Below are positions 54,709 through 63,851 of a stretch of DNA of 64,000 nucleotides, piece after piece. Under the pieces are notes generated by a model that ran no database searches, was not told where the DNA came from, and was given only the letters and a program-made list of their open reading frames with translations. This DNA is from Pseudomonas sp. PDM05. GTDB lineage: Bacteria > Pseudomonadota > Gammaproteobacteria > Pseudomonadales > Pseudomonadaceae. The position numbers and the translations under genes are program-made. Location of the stretch: the NCBI RefSeq assembly GCF_014851685.1, contig NZ_JACVAC010000016.1:34807-98806 (forward strand), given 5' to 3'. Each line of letters starts with the position of its first letter. Position 1 is the stretch's first letter.

Positions 54709-54779
54709 TTTGGATCTGCACTTTATTGAAGGTCGGTATTTGCCATAATGCCCGTGCTTTCACACTTAATAGGCTCGAT

Positions 54780-55583
54780 ATGCAGGAAAACGCCCACACC
54801 CCCGTCAAAGAAGCCGCCCCCACCGGCACCCAGACCCTGCTCCGTGGCCTGGGCGTGGTACAAGCGGTGGCGGCCGGTGCGCGGGATCTGAAAGAGATCG
54901 CCAAACGCATCGGCACCACCCGCAGCACCACCCACCGCCTGGCCAGTTGCCTGGTGGAGGAGCGCTACCTGCGCGTGGTGCCGCAAGTCGGTTACCTGCT
55001 GGGGCCCAAATTGATCGAGCTGGGTTTCCAGGCGCGTGAAGAGCTGCCGTTGGTGACGTTGGCGGTGCCGTACCTGGACGAATTGTCGGCGTTGACCGGG
55101 GACACCATCCACCTGGCCATCCGCGAGTACGACGACGTGCTCTACCTGCACAAGAACCCCGGCCGCAATGGCCCGGAAATGCGCTCGCGGGTCGGCCACC
55201 GCATGCCGCTGGCGCGTACGGGCATCGGCAAGGCGTTGCTGTTGGATGATTCGGTCGAAGAGTGGCAGCGCCTGTACGACGTCAGCTTGCCGGCCGCAGG
55301 GAAAAGCCCGCAGTGGCCGCTGCACCCGGAGCAGTCCTGGGCCCAGTTCGAGCAGCGCATGCGTGAATACGTGGTGGGCGGTTATGCGTTCGACCTGGAA
55401 GACAACGAACCGTCGATCCGTTGTGTCGCGGCACCTGTGCGCGATGCCAGCCGGCGGATTGTCGCCGGCATCAGCATCGCCAGTACCGTGCCCTACATGC
55501 CGCTGGAGAAAATGGCCGAGCTGATCCCTGTGATCAAACAGGTCGCAGCGCGGCTGTCAGCGGAGTTGGGCGCGAAGGCCTGA
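54780..55583 (+). CDS. IclR-family transcriptional regulator
   Basis: The 267-residue regulator has the N-terminal winged helix (about residues 20-75: LKEIAKRIGTTRSTTHRLA) and a GAF-like IclR effector domain (about 90-265) with RTGIGKALLLDD and VAAPVRDASRRIVAGISIA. It follows araH in the same direction and probably senses an intermediate of the sugar pathway; this link is inference. The start ATG at 54780 has no strong ribosome site (AGGCTCG). Confidence 0.85.
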   Translation: MQENAHTPVKEAAPTGTQTLLRGLGVVQAVAAGARDLKEIAKRIGTTRSTTHRLASCLVEERYLRVVPQVGYLLGPKLIELGFQAREELPLVTLAVPYLDELSALTGDTIHLAIREYDDVLYLHKNPGRNGPEMRSRVGHRMPLARTGIGKALLLDDSVEEWQRLYDVSLPAAGKSPQWPLHPEQSWAQFEQRMREYVVGGYAFDLEDNEPSIRCVAAPVRDASRRIVAGISIASTVPYMPLEKMAELIPVIKQVAARLSAELGAKA

Positions 55584-56636
55584 TCAGACCTTGAGGGTCG
55601 CCATGTCGATGACAAAGCGGTACTTCACATCGCCGGCGATCATGCGGCTGTAGGCTTCGTTGATGTTGCGGATGTCGAGCATTTCGATGTCGCAGCTGAT
55701 GCCGTGTTCGGCGCAGAAATCCAGGACTTCCTGGGTTTCGGCAATGCCACCGATCAGCGAACCGGCCAGCACCTTGCGGCCCAGGATCAGCTTGGCGGCG
55801 TTGACCGGCGGGTCGACCGGCTCGATCAGGCCGACCAGGATGTGCACGCCGTCAAAGCGCAGCACGTCGAGGTAGGGGTTGAGGTCGTGCTGCACCGGGA
55901 TGGTGTCCAGCAGGAAATCGAACTGCCCGGCAGCGGCTTGCATCTGCGCAGCGTCGGTGGACACGATCACATGGTCGGCGCCCTGGCGACGGCCTTCCTC
56001 GGCCTTGCTCGCCGAGCGGGTGAACAAGGTCACTTCGGCGCCGATCGCCTTGGCCAGCTTGATGCCCATGTGGCCGAGGCCGCCCATGCCCAATACGCCG
56101 ACCTTGTCGCCAGCCTTGATGCCGTAGTGCTTGATCGGCGAGTACATGGTCACGCCGGCGCAAAGGATCGGCGCGGCGCTGGCCAGGTCGAGCCTGGCCG
56201 GGATCTTCACCACGAAGTGTTCGCTGACCACGATGCTGTCGGAGTAGCCGCCCATGGTGTTGCTGCCGTCGACGCGGTCCGGGGTGGCGTAGGTCATGGT
56301 CGGGCCTTCGAGGCAGTATTGCTCCAGGTCCGACTTGCACGCGTCGCAGTGACGGCACGAGTCGACCATGCAGCCCACGCCGACCAGATCGCCGACTTTG
56401 TGCGCGGTGACGTCGGCGCCGACGGCGGTGACTTTGCCGACGATCTCGTGGCCCGGCATCAGCGGGTACACGGCGATGCCCCACTCGTTGCGTGCCTGGT
56501 GGATGTCGGAGTGGCACACGCCGCAGTACAGGATCTCGATGGCCACATCATCGACGCGCGGGCTGCGGCGCTGGAAGGACATGGGGGCGAGGGGAGTGGT
56601 GGCCGACTGGGCGGCATAACCGATGGCGGTGTACAT
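55584..56636 (-). CDS. Zinc-dependent alcohol dehydrogenase (CAD/YahK type)
   Basis: The 350-residue NADP-type dehydrogenase has the catalytic zinc ligands CGVCHSD (Cys about 41) and GHEIVGKV (His), the structural-zinc cluster CRHCDACKSDLEQYC, and the Rossmann loop VLGMGGLGHMGIKLAKA. It resembles the cinnamyl-alcohol/YahK aldehyde-reductase branch. GAGG precedes the ATG at 56636. It is divergent from an AraC gene that may regulate it. Confidence 0.9.
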   Translation of the reverse strand: MYTAIGYAAQSATTPLAPMSFQRRSPRVDDVAIEILYCGVCHSDIHQARNEWGIAVYPLMPGHEIVGKVTAVGADVTAHKVGDLVGVGCMVDSCRHCDACKSDLEQYCLEGPTMTYATPDRVDGSNTMGGYSDSIVVSEHFVVKIPARLDLASAAPILCAGVTMYSPIKHYGIKAGDKVGVLGMGGLGHMGIKLAKAIGAEVTLFTRSASKAEEGRRQGADHVIVSTDAAQMQAAAGQFDFLLDTIPVQHDLNPYLDVLRFDGVHILVGLIEPVDPPVNAAKLILGRKVLAGSLIGGIAETQEVLDFCAEHGISCDIEMLDIRNINEAYSRMIAGDVKYRFVIDMATLKV

Positions 56637-56819
56637 GGGAAAAACCTCGCAAAAAGCAATGACAGGTGAGGCGGCGCATTCTCCGCGCCGGGCCTTGCAG
56701 CGGCCATGGCGATTGCTCCGAGTCTCATGCCTATTCGTCCGGAGGTGCCCCGGGTTTGGGTTTTTGTGTCGCCGGACCTGCGATGATGCGTTCATCCCTT
56801 TTTCGCGAAGTTTTTTGCC

Positions 56820-57713
56820 ATGTTGTTGACTCGCCATCTTGATGCCAACGCCACGCTGGTTTCCTTGATTGAGGGGCTGACGCCCTGCGACGGTTTCTCG
56901 CCGACCCACCTGCCGGGCGTGAAGGTATTGCGCGCCAGCTGCGATGTGGCGCGCGGCCCACAGATCTATGAGCCCAGCCTGATGTTCGTGGCCCAGGGCA
57001 GCAAAGTCGCCTACCTGGGCCCGCGCACGCTGGAGTATGGCGCCGGGCACTATTTGATCCAGGCCATGCCGGTGCCGTTCGAGTGCGAGACGTTTGCCAT
57101 GGCACCGGATGCGCCGCTCTACGGGGTGACGGTGGGCATCGACCGTGTGGTGCTGGGGGAGTTGGTGATGGCCATGGGCATTCAGGCCGGGCCGCCGCCG
57201 ACGGCGCAGACGTTGGAGTCAATGAGTTCGGTGGTGCTGGATGACGCCATGCGTGGCTGCGTCGAACGGCTGCTGCAGTGCCTGCATGATCCGCTGGAAA
57301 GCCGGATCATGGGCCCGGCGCGGGTGCGTGAATTGTTGTTCACCGCGCTGCGCGGGCCACAGGCCGATGTGTTGCGCGCCTTGGTGGAACAGCAGGGGCA
57401 GTTTTCGCGAATCGCTACGTCATTGAATCACCTGCACGCCCATTATGCCGAGCCGTTGAATATCGAGACATTGGCGGGGTATGCGCACATGAGTGCGTCG
57501 ACGTTTCATGAGCATTTCAAGCGCTGCACCTTGTTGTCGCCGGTGCAGTACCTGAAGCGATTGCGCTTGTTGAAGGCGCAGCAGTTGCTGATGGTGGAAG
57601 GCATGGGGGTGGCGCAGGCGGCGCATAGCGTGGGGTATCAGAGTACGTCGCAGTTCAGTCGCGAATATAAGCGCTACTTCGAGCGTAACCCCGGCGAGGA
57701 GCGCGTCGCCTGA
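56820..57713 (+). CDS. AraC-family regulator (AraC_N domain), divergent from the alcohol dehydrogenase
   Basis: The 297-residue regulator has an N-terminal cupin-like AraC_N domain (about residues 20-180, with YEPSLMFVAQGSKV) and a C-terminal HTH pair (about 195-290: LNIETLAGYAHMSASTFHEHF and GVAQAAHSVGYQSTSQFSRE). The pairing of this regulator type with a zinc alcohol dehydrogenase is common in Pseudomonas. No clear ribosome site is seen. Confidence 0.87.
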   Translation: MLLTRHLDANATLVSLIEGLTPCDGFSPTHLPGVKVLRASCDVARGPQIYEPSLMFVAQGSKVAYLGPRTLEYGAGHYLIQAMPVPFECETFAMAPDAPLYGVTVGIDRVVLGELVMAMGIQAGPPPTAQTLESMSSVVLDDAMRGCVERLLQCLHDPLESRIMGPARVRELLFTALRGPQADVLRALVEQQGQFSRIATSLNHLHAHYAEPLNIETLAGYAHMSASTFHEHFKRCTLLSPVQYLKRLRLLKAQQLLMVEGMGVAQAAHSVGYQSTSQFSREYKRYFERNPGEERVA

Positions 57714-57739
57714 CTTTTTATTGATTCAACACTGGTCAG

Positions 57740-57827
57740 TGTGGGAGCTGGCTTGCCTGCGATAGCGGTGGGTCAGCCACATGTAGGGTTCAGATACACC
57801 GCTATCGCGGGCAAGCCAGCTCCCACA
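57740..57827. repeat. REPIN-like inverted repeat (GCTGGCTTGCCTGCGAT type)
   Basis: TGTGGGAGCTGGCTTGCCTGCGATAGCGG and its inverted arm flank about 30 bases, between two converging genes. It shares the GCTGG form with the copy at 5470. Confidence 0.9.
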
Positions 57828-57847
57828 TTTGACCGCGTTTGACCCAT

Positions 57848-57879
57848 AAAAAAGGCTCCCGTCTGGGAGCCTTTTCTTT
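57848..57879 (-). terminator. Terminator of the ETF-QO gene
   Basis: AAAAGGCTCCC pairs with GGGAGCCTTTT; the A run on the plus strand gives the T tail for the minus-strand transcript. Confidence 0.85.
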
Positions 57880-57890
57880 AAACAGTTAGC

Positions 57891-59555
57891 TTACATATTC
57901 GGGTAAGTCGGCCCACCCGCGCCTTCCGGCGTCACCCAGGTGATGTTCTGCGAAGGGTCCTTGATGTCACAGGTCTTGCAGTGCACGCAGTTCTGGGCGT
58001 TGATCTGGAAGCGCTTGGCGCCGTCTTCCTGGGTGATCACTTCATACACGCCCGCCGGGCAGTAGCGCTGAGCCGGTTCATCGTAGAGCGGCAGGTTGGT
58101 GCCGATCGGGATGCTCGGGTCTTTCAGCTTCAAGTGGCACGGCTGTTCTTCTTCATGGTTGGTACCGGAGATGAACACCGAGCTCAGCTTGTCGAAGCTC
58201 AGCTTGCCGTCGGGTTTGGGGTAGTCGATTTTCTTGCTGTCCTTGGCCAGCTTGAGGCAGGCGTAGTCCGGCTTGGTGTCGTGCAGGGTGAACGGCATCT
58301 TGCCGCCCAGGATGTTCTGGTCGAACCAGTTGAAACCTGCACCGATGATCGGGCCGAACTTGTGCATCGCTGGGCCGAAGTTGCGGCTGGCGAACAGTTC
58401 TTCGTAGAGCCAACTGGACTTGAAGCTGTCGACGTAAGCGGTCAGTTCATCACCGCCTTCGGATTCGGCAAACAGGCGGTCGGCCACGGCGTCGGCGGCG
58501 AGCATGCCAGACTTCATCGCGGTGTGGCTGCCCTTGATCTTGGCCACGTTCATGGTGCCCAGGTCGCAGCCGATCAATGCGCCGCCCTTGAATACCATCT
58601 TCGGCAGCGAGTTGATGCCACCTTTGGCCAGGGCGCGGGCGCCGTAGCTGATGCGCTTGCCGCCTTCGAGGTACTGGGCCAGCACCGGGTGGTGCTTGAG
58701 GCGCTGGAACTCATCGAACGGCGACAGGAAGGTGTTGCTGTAGGACAGGTCGACGATCAGGCCGACGACCACCTGGTTGTTTTCCAGGTGATAGAGGAAC
58801 GAACCGCCGGTGTTCTCGTTGCTCATGATGTCCAGCGGCCAACCGGCGGTGTGCACCACCAGGCCTGGTTGATGCTTGGCTGGGTCGATTTCCCAGATTT
58901 CCTTGAGGCCGATGCCGTAGTGCTGGGCGTCGGCGTCGCTGTCCAGGTTGAAGCGCTGGATCAGCTGCTTGCCGATGTGGCCACGGCAACCTTCGGCGAA
59001 CAACGTGTACTTGCCACGCAGTTCCATGCCCGGGGTGTAGACGCCTTCTTTCGGGTTGCCTTCGCGGTCGACACCGAGGTCGCCGGTGATGATCCCGCGT
59101 ACCACGCCGTTTTCGTCGAACAGCGCTTCCTGGGCGGCGAAGCCTGGGTAGACTTCCACGCCCAGGTTCTCGGCCTGCTGGGCCAGCCAGCGGCACAGGT
59201 TGCCCAGGGAGATGATGTAGTTGCCTTCGTTGTGCATGGTCTTGGGCACAAAGAAGTCAGGAACCTTGGTGGAGGCTTCTGGGCTGCGCAGTACATAGAT
59301 GTCATCGCGCACCACGGGGGTGTTGAGCGGGGCGCCGAGTTCTTTCCAGTCCGGGAACAATTCGTTCAGGGCGCGGGGTTCAAACACCGCACCGGAGAGA
59401 ATATGTGCGCCCACTTCGGAGCCTTTCTCGACCACGCAGACGCTGATTTCCTTACCGGCTTCGGCGGCCTTCTGCTTCAGTCGGCAGGCGGCAGATAGGC
59501 CCGCCGGGCCAGCGCCGACGATGACCACGTCGAATTCCATGTATTCGCGTTCCAC
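57891..59555 (-). CDS. Electron transfer flavoprotein-ubiquinone oxidoreductase
   Basis: The 554-residue membrane-associated flavoprotein passes electrons from reduced ETF to ubiquinone. It has the FAD motif VVIVGAGPAGLSAACRL at the N-terminus, an ETF-QO-type middle domain (GMELRGKYTLFAEGCRGH), and the 4Fe-4S cluster residues in CPAGVYEV and NCVHCKTCDIKDP near the C-terminus. GTG start at 59555 with AGGAGA seven bases before. It is divergent from etfBA as in P. aeruginosa PA2953-PA2951. Confidence 0.94.
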   Translation of the reverse strand: MEREYMEFDVVIVGAGPAGLSAACRLKQKAAEAGKEISVCVVEKGSEVGAHILSGAVFEPRALNELFPDWKELGAPLNTPVVRDDIYVLRSPEASTKVPDFFVPKTMHNEGNYIISLGNLCRWLAQQAENLGVEVYPGFAAQEALFDENGVVRGIITGDLGVDREGNPKEGVYTPGMELRGKYTLFAEGCRGHIGKQLIQRFNLDSDADAQHYGIGLKEIWEIDPAKHQPGLVVHTAGWPLDIMSNENTGGSFLYHLENNQVVVGLIVDLSYSNTFLSPFDEFQRLKHHPVLAQYLEGGKRISYGARALAKGGINSLPKMVFKGGALIGCDLGTMNVAKIKGSHTAMKSGMLAADAVADRLFAESEGGDELTAYVDSFKSSWLYEELFASRNFGPAMHKFGPIIGAGFNWFDQNILGGKMPFTLHDTKPDYACLKLAKDSKKIDYPKPDGKLSFDKLSSVFISGTNHEEEQPCHLKLKDPSIPIGTNLPLYDEPAQRYCPAGVYEVITQEDGAKRFQINAQNCVHCKTCDIKDPSQNITWVTPEGAGGPTYPNM

Positions 59556-59658
59556 AGGTTATCTCCTACTCAAGGCTCAACAGGCTTTTTTTCTAATGGA
59601 TGGAGGTTCGGTGTCGTCTGGCGCAAAGGCCTGACCCACCTTTCTCTCTAGGTGGCGC

Positions 59659-59687
59659 ATTATATATAGACCACTGCGAGCGTCCAA
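59659..59687 (-). promoter_or_regulatory. Sigma-70 promoter of the ETF-QO gene
   Basis: On the minus strand TTGGAC (59682-59687), 17 bases, TATAAT (59659-59664). Confidence 0.7.
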
Positions 59688-59688
59688 T

Positions 59689-59700
59689 ACAAACGTTTGT
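59689..59700. promoter_or_regulatory. Palindrome ACAAACGTTTGT next to the ETF-QO promoter
   Basis: A perfect 12-base palindrome abuts the -35. Its CAAAC/GTTTG halves recall PsrA-type fatty-acid repressor sites, though those normally have two to four spacer bases. Candidate operator only. Confidence 0.45.
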
Positions 59701-60060
59701 TTGAATTGCCCGCAGGCTAGGTAAATCAAAGCAACGCGGCTTATGACTGGCTATTTTGCCGTATTGACCAGAATAGGCGTTCCGGTCAATATACGGTCGG
59801 TTTTGCGCTTACCGTAGGCAGACAGCAGGTTTCAAGAGCACGTCCAAAAGCAAGACAGGTGACGCGCGCCGAAACTCGGGCGCGCAGTTTACACGCTGCG
59901 ATAAAGAATGACCTCTCAGTCACCACTGACGAACGGTCGTCATTTCCCGTGAGCAAGGTCATCCGCCGACGTTTTTGGAGGTGCCCTTGTGTGCCGATGA
60001 GCATCAACCGCCAGGTTCGCCTAGGCGACTTTCTTTTCACCGGAGAGTAACGAGGAATCC
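59701..60060. other. Upstream region of etfBA
   Basis: No gene is seen here. It contains an inverted repeat TGACGA-N4-TCGTCA (59927-59942), lying within a wider ATGACC...GGTCAT pair, and should hold the etfB promoter; no clear sigma-70 pair could be picked out. GAGGAA directly precedes etfB. Confidence 0.5.
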
Positions 60061-60810
60061 ATGAAGGTTCTTGTAGCTGTCAAACGCGTTGTCGATTACA
60101 ACGTGAAAGTTCGCGTCAAGGCGGACAATTCCGGCGTCGATCTTGCTAACGTCAAGATGTCGATGAACCCGTTCTGTGAAATCGCCGTGGAAGAAGCCGT
60201 ACGCCTGAAAGAGAAAGGCGTGGCAACTGAAATCGTCGTGGTTTCCATCGGCCCGACCACTGCTCAAGAGCAGCTGCGTACCGCCCTGGCACTGGGTGCC
60301 GACCGCGCCATCCTGGTCGAATCCGCTGAAGAGCTGACCTCCCTGGCCGTGGCCAAGCTGCTCAAGGCTGTTGTCGACAAGGAACAGCCTCAGCTGGTGA
60401 TCCTTGGCAAGCAAGCCATCGACAGCGACAACAACCAGACTGGCCAGATGCTGGCTGCACTGACCGGTTACGGCCAGGGCACCTTCGCGTCCAAAGTCGA
60501 AGTGAGCGGTGACAGCGTCGCCGTGACCCGTGAAATCGACGGCGGCGCCCAGACCGTTTCCCTGAAACTGCCGGCCATCGTCACCACCGACCTGCGTTTG
60601 AACGAGCCGCGCTACGCGTCCCTGCCAAACATCATGAAAGCCAAGAAGAAGCCTCTCGAAGTGCTGACTCCGGATGCTTTGGGCGTTTCCACCGCGTCCA
60701 CCAACAAGACCGTCAAGGTTGAAGCACCGGCTGCACGCAGCGCGGGCATCAAGGTCAAGTCGGTCGCTGAACTGGTCGAGAAACTGAAAAACGAAGCGAA
60801 GGTAATCTGA
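60061..60810 (+). CDS. etfB: Electron transfer flavoprotein beta subunit
   Basis: EtfB binds AMP and, with EtfA, accepts electrons from acyl-CoA and other dehydrogenases. The 249-residue protein begins MKVLVAVKRVVDYNVKVRVK and has the family segment GKQAIDSDNNQTGQMLA and VTREIDGGAQTV. AACGAGGAATCC gives the ribosome site. etfA follows after two bases. Confidence 0.95.
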   Translation: MKVLVAVKRVVDYNVKVRVKADNSGVDLANVKMSMNPFCEIAVEEAVRLKEKGVATEIVVVSIGPTTAQEQLRTALALGADRAILVESAEELTSLAVAKLLKAVVDKEQPQLVILGKQAIDSDNNQTGQMLAALTGYGQGTFASKVEVSGDSVAVTREIDGGAQTVSLKLPAIVTTDLRLNEPRYASLPNIMKAKKKPLEVLTPDALGVSTASTNKTVKVEAPAARSAGIKVKSVAELVEKLKNEAKVI

Positions 60811-60812
60811 CA

Positions 60813-61742
60813 ATGACTATCTTGGTAATCGCTGAACACGACAACAAGGTCGTGGCCCCGGCCACCCTGAACACCGTGGCTGCTGCCGCTAAAATCGGTG
60901 GCGATATTCACGTGCTGGTTGCAGGTCAGGGCGCTGGCGCCGTGGCTGAAGCCGCCGCGAAAATCGCTGGCGTGAGCAAGGTGCTGCTGGCCGACAACGC
61001 CGCGTACGCTCACCAGTTGCCGGAAAACGTTGCCCCTCTGGTTGCAGAGCTGGGCGCTGGCTACAGCCACATCCTGGCTGCCGCCACTTCCAACGGCAAA
61101 AACATCCTGCCACGCGTCGCCGCGCAGCTGGACGTTGACCAGATCTCCGAGATCGTTTCGGTTGAAAGCGCTGACACCTTCAAGCGCCCGATCTACGCCG
61201 GCAACGCCATTGCCACCGTGCAATCGACGGCCTCGGTAAAAGTCATCACCGTGCGTGCCACCGGTTTCGACCCGGTTGCCGCCGAAGGTGGTTCGGCTGC
61301 CGTTGAAGCCGTTGCAGCTGCCCACAACGCGGGTACTTCCAGCTTTGTTGGTGAAGAGCTGGCCAAGTCGGATCGTCCTGAGCTGACCGCTGCCAAGATC
61401 GTCGTTTCCGGCGGGCGTGGCATGCAGAACGGTGACAACTTCAAGCACCTGTATGCCCTGGCCGACAAGCTGGGCGCTGCGGTCGGCGCTTCCCGCGCGG
61501 CCGTCGACGCAGGCTTCGTACCCAACGACATGCAGGTCGGCCAGACCGGCAAGATCGTGGCGCCACAGCTGTACATCGCCGTCGGTATCTCCGGCGCGAT
61601 CCAGCACCTGGCCGGCATGAAAGACTCCAAAGTGATCGTTGCGATCAACAAGGACGAAGAAGCGCCGATCTTCCAGGTAGCCGACTACGGCCTGGTGGCA
61701 GACTTGTTCGAAGCCGTACCCGAGCTGGAGAAGCTGGTCTAA
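60813..61742 (+). CDS. etfA: Electron transfer flavoprotein alpha subunit
   Basis: EtfA carries the FAD. The 309-residue protein has an N-terminal ETF domain and the C-terminal FAD domain with VSGGRGMQNGDNF, GASRAAVDAGFVP, QVGQTGKIVAPQLYIAVGISGAIQHLAGM and INKDEEAPIF, all family signatures (listed in parts). Translation is likely coupled to etfB. A terminator follows. Confidence 0.95.
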   Translation: MTILVIAEHDNKVVAPATLNTVAAAAKIGGDIHVLVAGQGAGAVAEAAAKIAGVSKVLLADNAAYAHQLPENVAPLVAELGAGYSHILAAATSNGKNILPRVAAQLDVDQISEIVSVESADTFKRPIYAGNAIATVQSTASVKVITVRATGFDPVAAEGGSAAVEAVAAAHNAGTSSFVGEELAKSDRPELTAAKIVVSGGRGMQNGDNFKHLYALADKLGAAVGASRAAVDAGFVPNDMQVGQTGKIVAPQLYIAVGISGAIQHLAGMKDSKVIVAINKDEEAPIFQVADYGLVADLFEAVPELEKLV

Positions 61743-61766
61743 TCCAGTCGCTTCACTTATAAAGAG

Positions 61767-61793
61767 CCCGGTCCTTGTGACCGGGTTTTTTTT
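61767..61793 (+). terminator. Terminator of etfBA
   Basis: CCCGGT pairs with ACCGGG around a seven-base loop and is followed by eight T residues. Confidence 0.88.
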
Positions 61794-61814
61794 GACTTGC
61801 TGGAGCACCTCGCC

Positions 61815-62630
61815 ATGGAACTGCGCCCCTGGACCTTACTGCTGAGCCTCACGCTACTGCCAGGCCTGGCGCTGGCCGCCGGCAAATGCGAGCGCCTGGT
61901 GATCACCGGCAGCCCCGACGCACCGCCTTTGCTCTGGCGCGACCCCCAAGACCCCACACGCCTGATCGGTGCCACCGCCGATGTGCTGCAACAAGTGGGC
62001 AAGGACCTCGGCCTGAAAATCGACCTGCTCTACGGCGGCAAACGCTCCCTGGCCCTGGACGAAGTGCGCAGCGGGCGCATGGACATCCTCGCCGACGCGC
62101 CGCTGAACCTGGGCGAGTTGGACACCCTCGACTACATCCACCCGGCACTGGTGCAGACCGACTACCTGGTCTGGACCCGCAAGGACTCGACACTGGCCTA
62201 CACCACCGCCGCCGACCTGCACGGCCACAAAGGTGCGGCCTCAGAGCGCGCACGGTTGAGCGCCGCCTTCGAAACGTTCGCCGGGCAGCAGCTCACCCTG
62301 CAACGCCTGCCGAGTCTGACGCCGGCGTTTCAGAAACTGCTGCTCGGGGAAGTGGACTACGTCCTTGCCGGTCGTTACTCCGGCATGGCCATGGCCCAGA
62401 CCCTGGGGATGAGCAATGACTTGATTGCGCATGAGGTGCCCATCGATCAGCCCGGCCTGTACCTGGCGATTTCCCACAACTCTGCCTGCAATGATCCGTG
62501 GCTGCGCGGACAGCTGGCGAAAAAGATGACAGAATTGCCCGCGTCCGGTGTGGTGCAAGCGGCAACGCAGCGCAATCTCGAGCGCTGGAAAGCGCAATTG
62601 CAGCAACCTGTCGGCACTCCAGCAAAGTAA
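61815..62630 (+). CDS. Periplasmic solute-binding protein (SBP family 3)
   Basis: The 271-residue precursor has a signal peptide (LLLSLTLLPGLALA-AGKCE). The mature part has the family-3 pattern: SPDAPPLLWRDP at the start, LIGATADVLQQVGKDLGLK, and a region like EVRSGRMDILADAPLN. No permease or ATPase is adjacent, so it may be an orphan binding protein or a sensor accessory. Two cysteines (CERL and SACND) could form a disulfide. TGGAG is upstream of the ATG at 61815. Confidence 0.82.
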   Translation: MELRPWTLLLSLTLLPGLALAAGKCERLVITGSPDAPPLLWRDPQDPTRLIGATADVLQQVGKDLGLKIDLLYGGKRSLALDEVRSGRMDILADAPLNLGELDTLDYIHPALVQTDYLVWTRKDSTLAYTTAADLHGHKGAASERARLSAAFETFAGQQLTLQRLPSLTPAFQKLLLGEVDYVLAGRYSGMAMAQTLGMSNDLIAHEVPIDQPGLYLAISHNSACNDPWLRGQLAKKMTELPASGVVQAATQRNLERWKAQLQQPVGTPAK

Positions 62631-62639
62631 GGATTTTCA

Positions 62640-63002
62640 GTGACTCTTCGACCTCTTTTCGCGGCCCTCGCCGTTGTCGCTTTGGCGGGATGTGCGGCCG
62701 ATCCTGCGCCGAATGAACAAATGCGCCTCACCCAGCAAGCCCTGGAACAAGCCAGCGCCGTGGGTGCCAACACCGATGAATCACCCGAGTTGAAACTGGC
62801 CGAAGCCAAATTCGCCCGGGCCAAGGGCAGCATGGCCGACGAGTCCTACAAGAACGCCCGTATGCGCTCTGAGCAAGCCGAGCTGGACGCGCGCCTGGCC
62901 GAAGCCAAGGTGCTGACCCGCAAAAGCCAGGAACAGTTGAACGTGCTCAACACCCGCATCACACGCCTGCGCAAGCAGTTGCAGTTGGGGGAAGCCCAAT
63001 GA
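62640..63002 (+). CDS. DUF4398 lipoprotein
   Basis: The 120-residue product has a lipoprotein signal (ALAVVALAGC-AAD) and a helical DUF4398 body with repeated Ala/Glu/Lys heptads (about residues 25-118). GTG start with TAAGGA nearby. It overlaps the OmpA-family gene by four bases, so the two proteins probably work together at the outer membrane. Confidence 0.82.
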   Translation: MTLRPLFAALAVVALAGCAADPAPNEQMRLTQQALEQASAVGANTDESPELKLAEAKFARAKGSMADESYKNARMRSEQAELDARLAEAKVLTRKSQEQLNVLNTRITRLRKQLQLGEAQ

Positions 63003-63814
63003 GCCCGATGATCCGTGGTTTGAGTGGTGCGCTGCTGTTGGTTTCGGCGGTGTTGGGCGGTTGCGCCAGTCACCCTGATAGCGAGCAGGCTTTGCAGCAG
63101 GCGGGCAGCGACTTCCAGAAGGTCAAGGAAGACGCCAACGTGCTGCGCTTTGCGCCCAAGGACGTGATCCGCGCCGGTGAATCCCTGGCCCGCGCCGACC
63201 GCCTGTCGAGCTACTGGGGCAGCGGCGCCGACGTCGCGCATTACGCCTATCTGAGCCAGCGTTACAGCGCGATTGCCCGCGAACACACCGAGCAGGCGCT
63301 CAATGCCGAGCGCGGTGCCAAGCTCGAGTTGGAGCGCCAGCGCCTGCAACTGGCCCTGCGTGAAAGCAAGCTGACCAGTGTGCAGCAACAGGGCAAATGG
63401 CTCGAAGAACAGATCGCCAGCCTGACCACCACCCAGACCGATCGTGGCTTGGTGATGACCCTGGGCGACGTGCTGTTCGATACCGGTGAAGCGGAACTGA
63501 AAAACTCCGCCAACCGCACCGTGCTGAAAATCGTGCAGTTCCTGCAACTGAACCCCAAGCGTGTGGTGCGTATCGAGGGTTACACCGACAGCACCGGCGG
63601 CGAGCAGGAAAACCTCAAGCTGTCCCGTGACCGTGCGCAATCGGTGGCCGATGTGCTGGTGGACCTGGGCATCGACGAAAAACGCATCCAGGTTGAAGGT
63701 TATGGTGACCAGTACCCGGTCGAAGCCAACGCTTCCGAGCGGGGCAGGGCGCAGAACCGGCGGGTAGAAATCGTGTTCTCCGACGAAAAAGGCCAGTTGG
63801 GCGCCGCCCGCTAG
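62999..63814 (+). CDS. OmpA-family lipoprotein with DUF4398 domain
   Basis: The 271-residue product has a lipobox (SAVLGGC-ASH), a helical DUF4398 region (about residues 28-140), and a C-terminal OmpA peptidoglycan-binding domain (about 150-262) with DVLFDTGEAELK, RIEGYTDSTGG, LSRDRAQSVADVLVDLGI and NRRVEIVF. It would link the outer membrane to the cell wall. ATG overlaps the preceding stop. Confidence 0.9.
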   Translation: MSPMIRGLSGALLLVSAVLGGCASHPDSEQALQQAGSDFQKVKEDANVLRFAPKDVIRAGESLARADRLSSYWGSGADVAHYAYLSQRYSAIAREHTEQALNAERGAKLELERQRLQLALRESKLTSVQQQGKWLEEQIASLTTTQTDRGLVMTLGDVLFDTGEAELKNSANRTVLKIVQFLQLNPKRVVRIEGYTDSTGGEQENLKLSRDRAQSVADVLVDLGIDEKRIQVEGYGDQYPVEANASERGRAQNRRVEIVFSDEKGQLGAAR

Positions 63815-63851
63815 ACGCCACACACAAATCCCAATGTGTAAGTGAGCTTGT

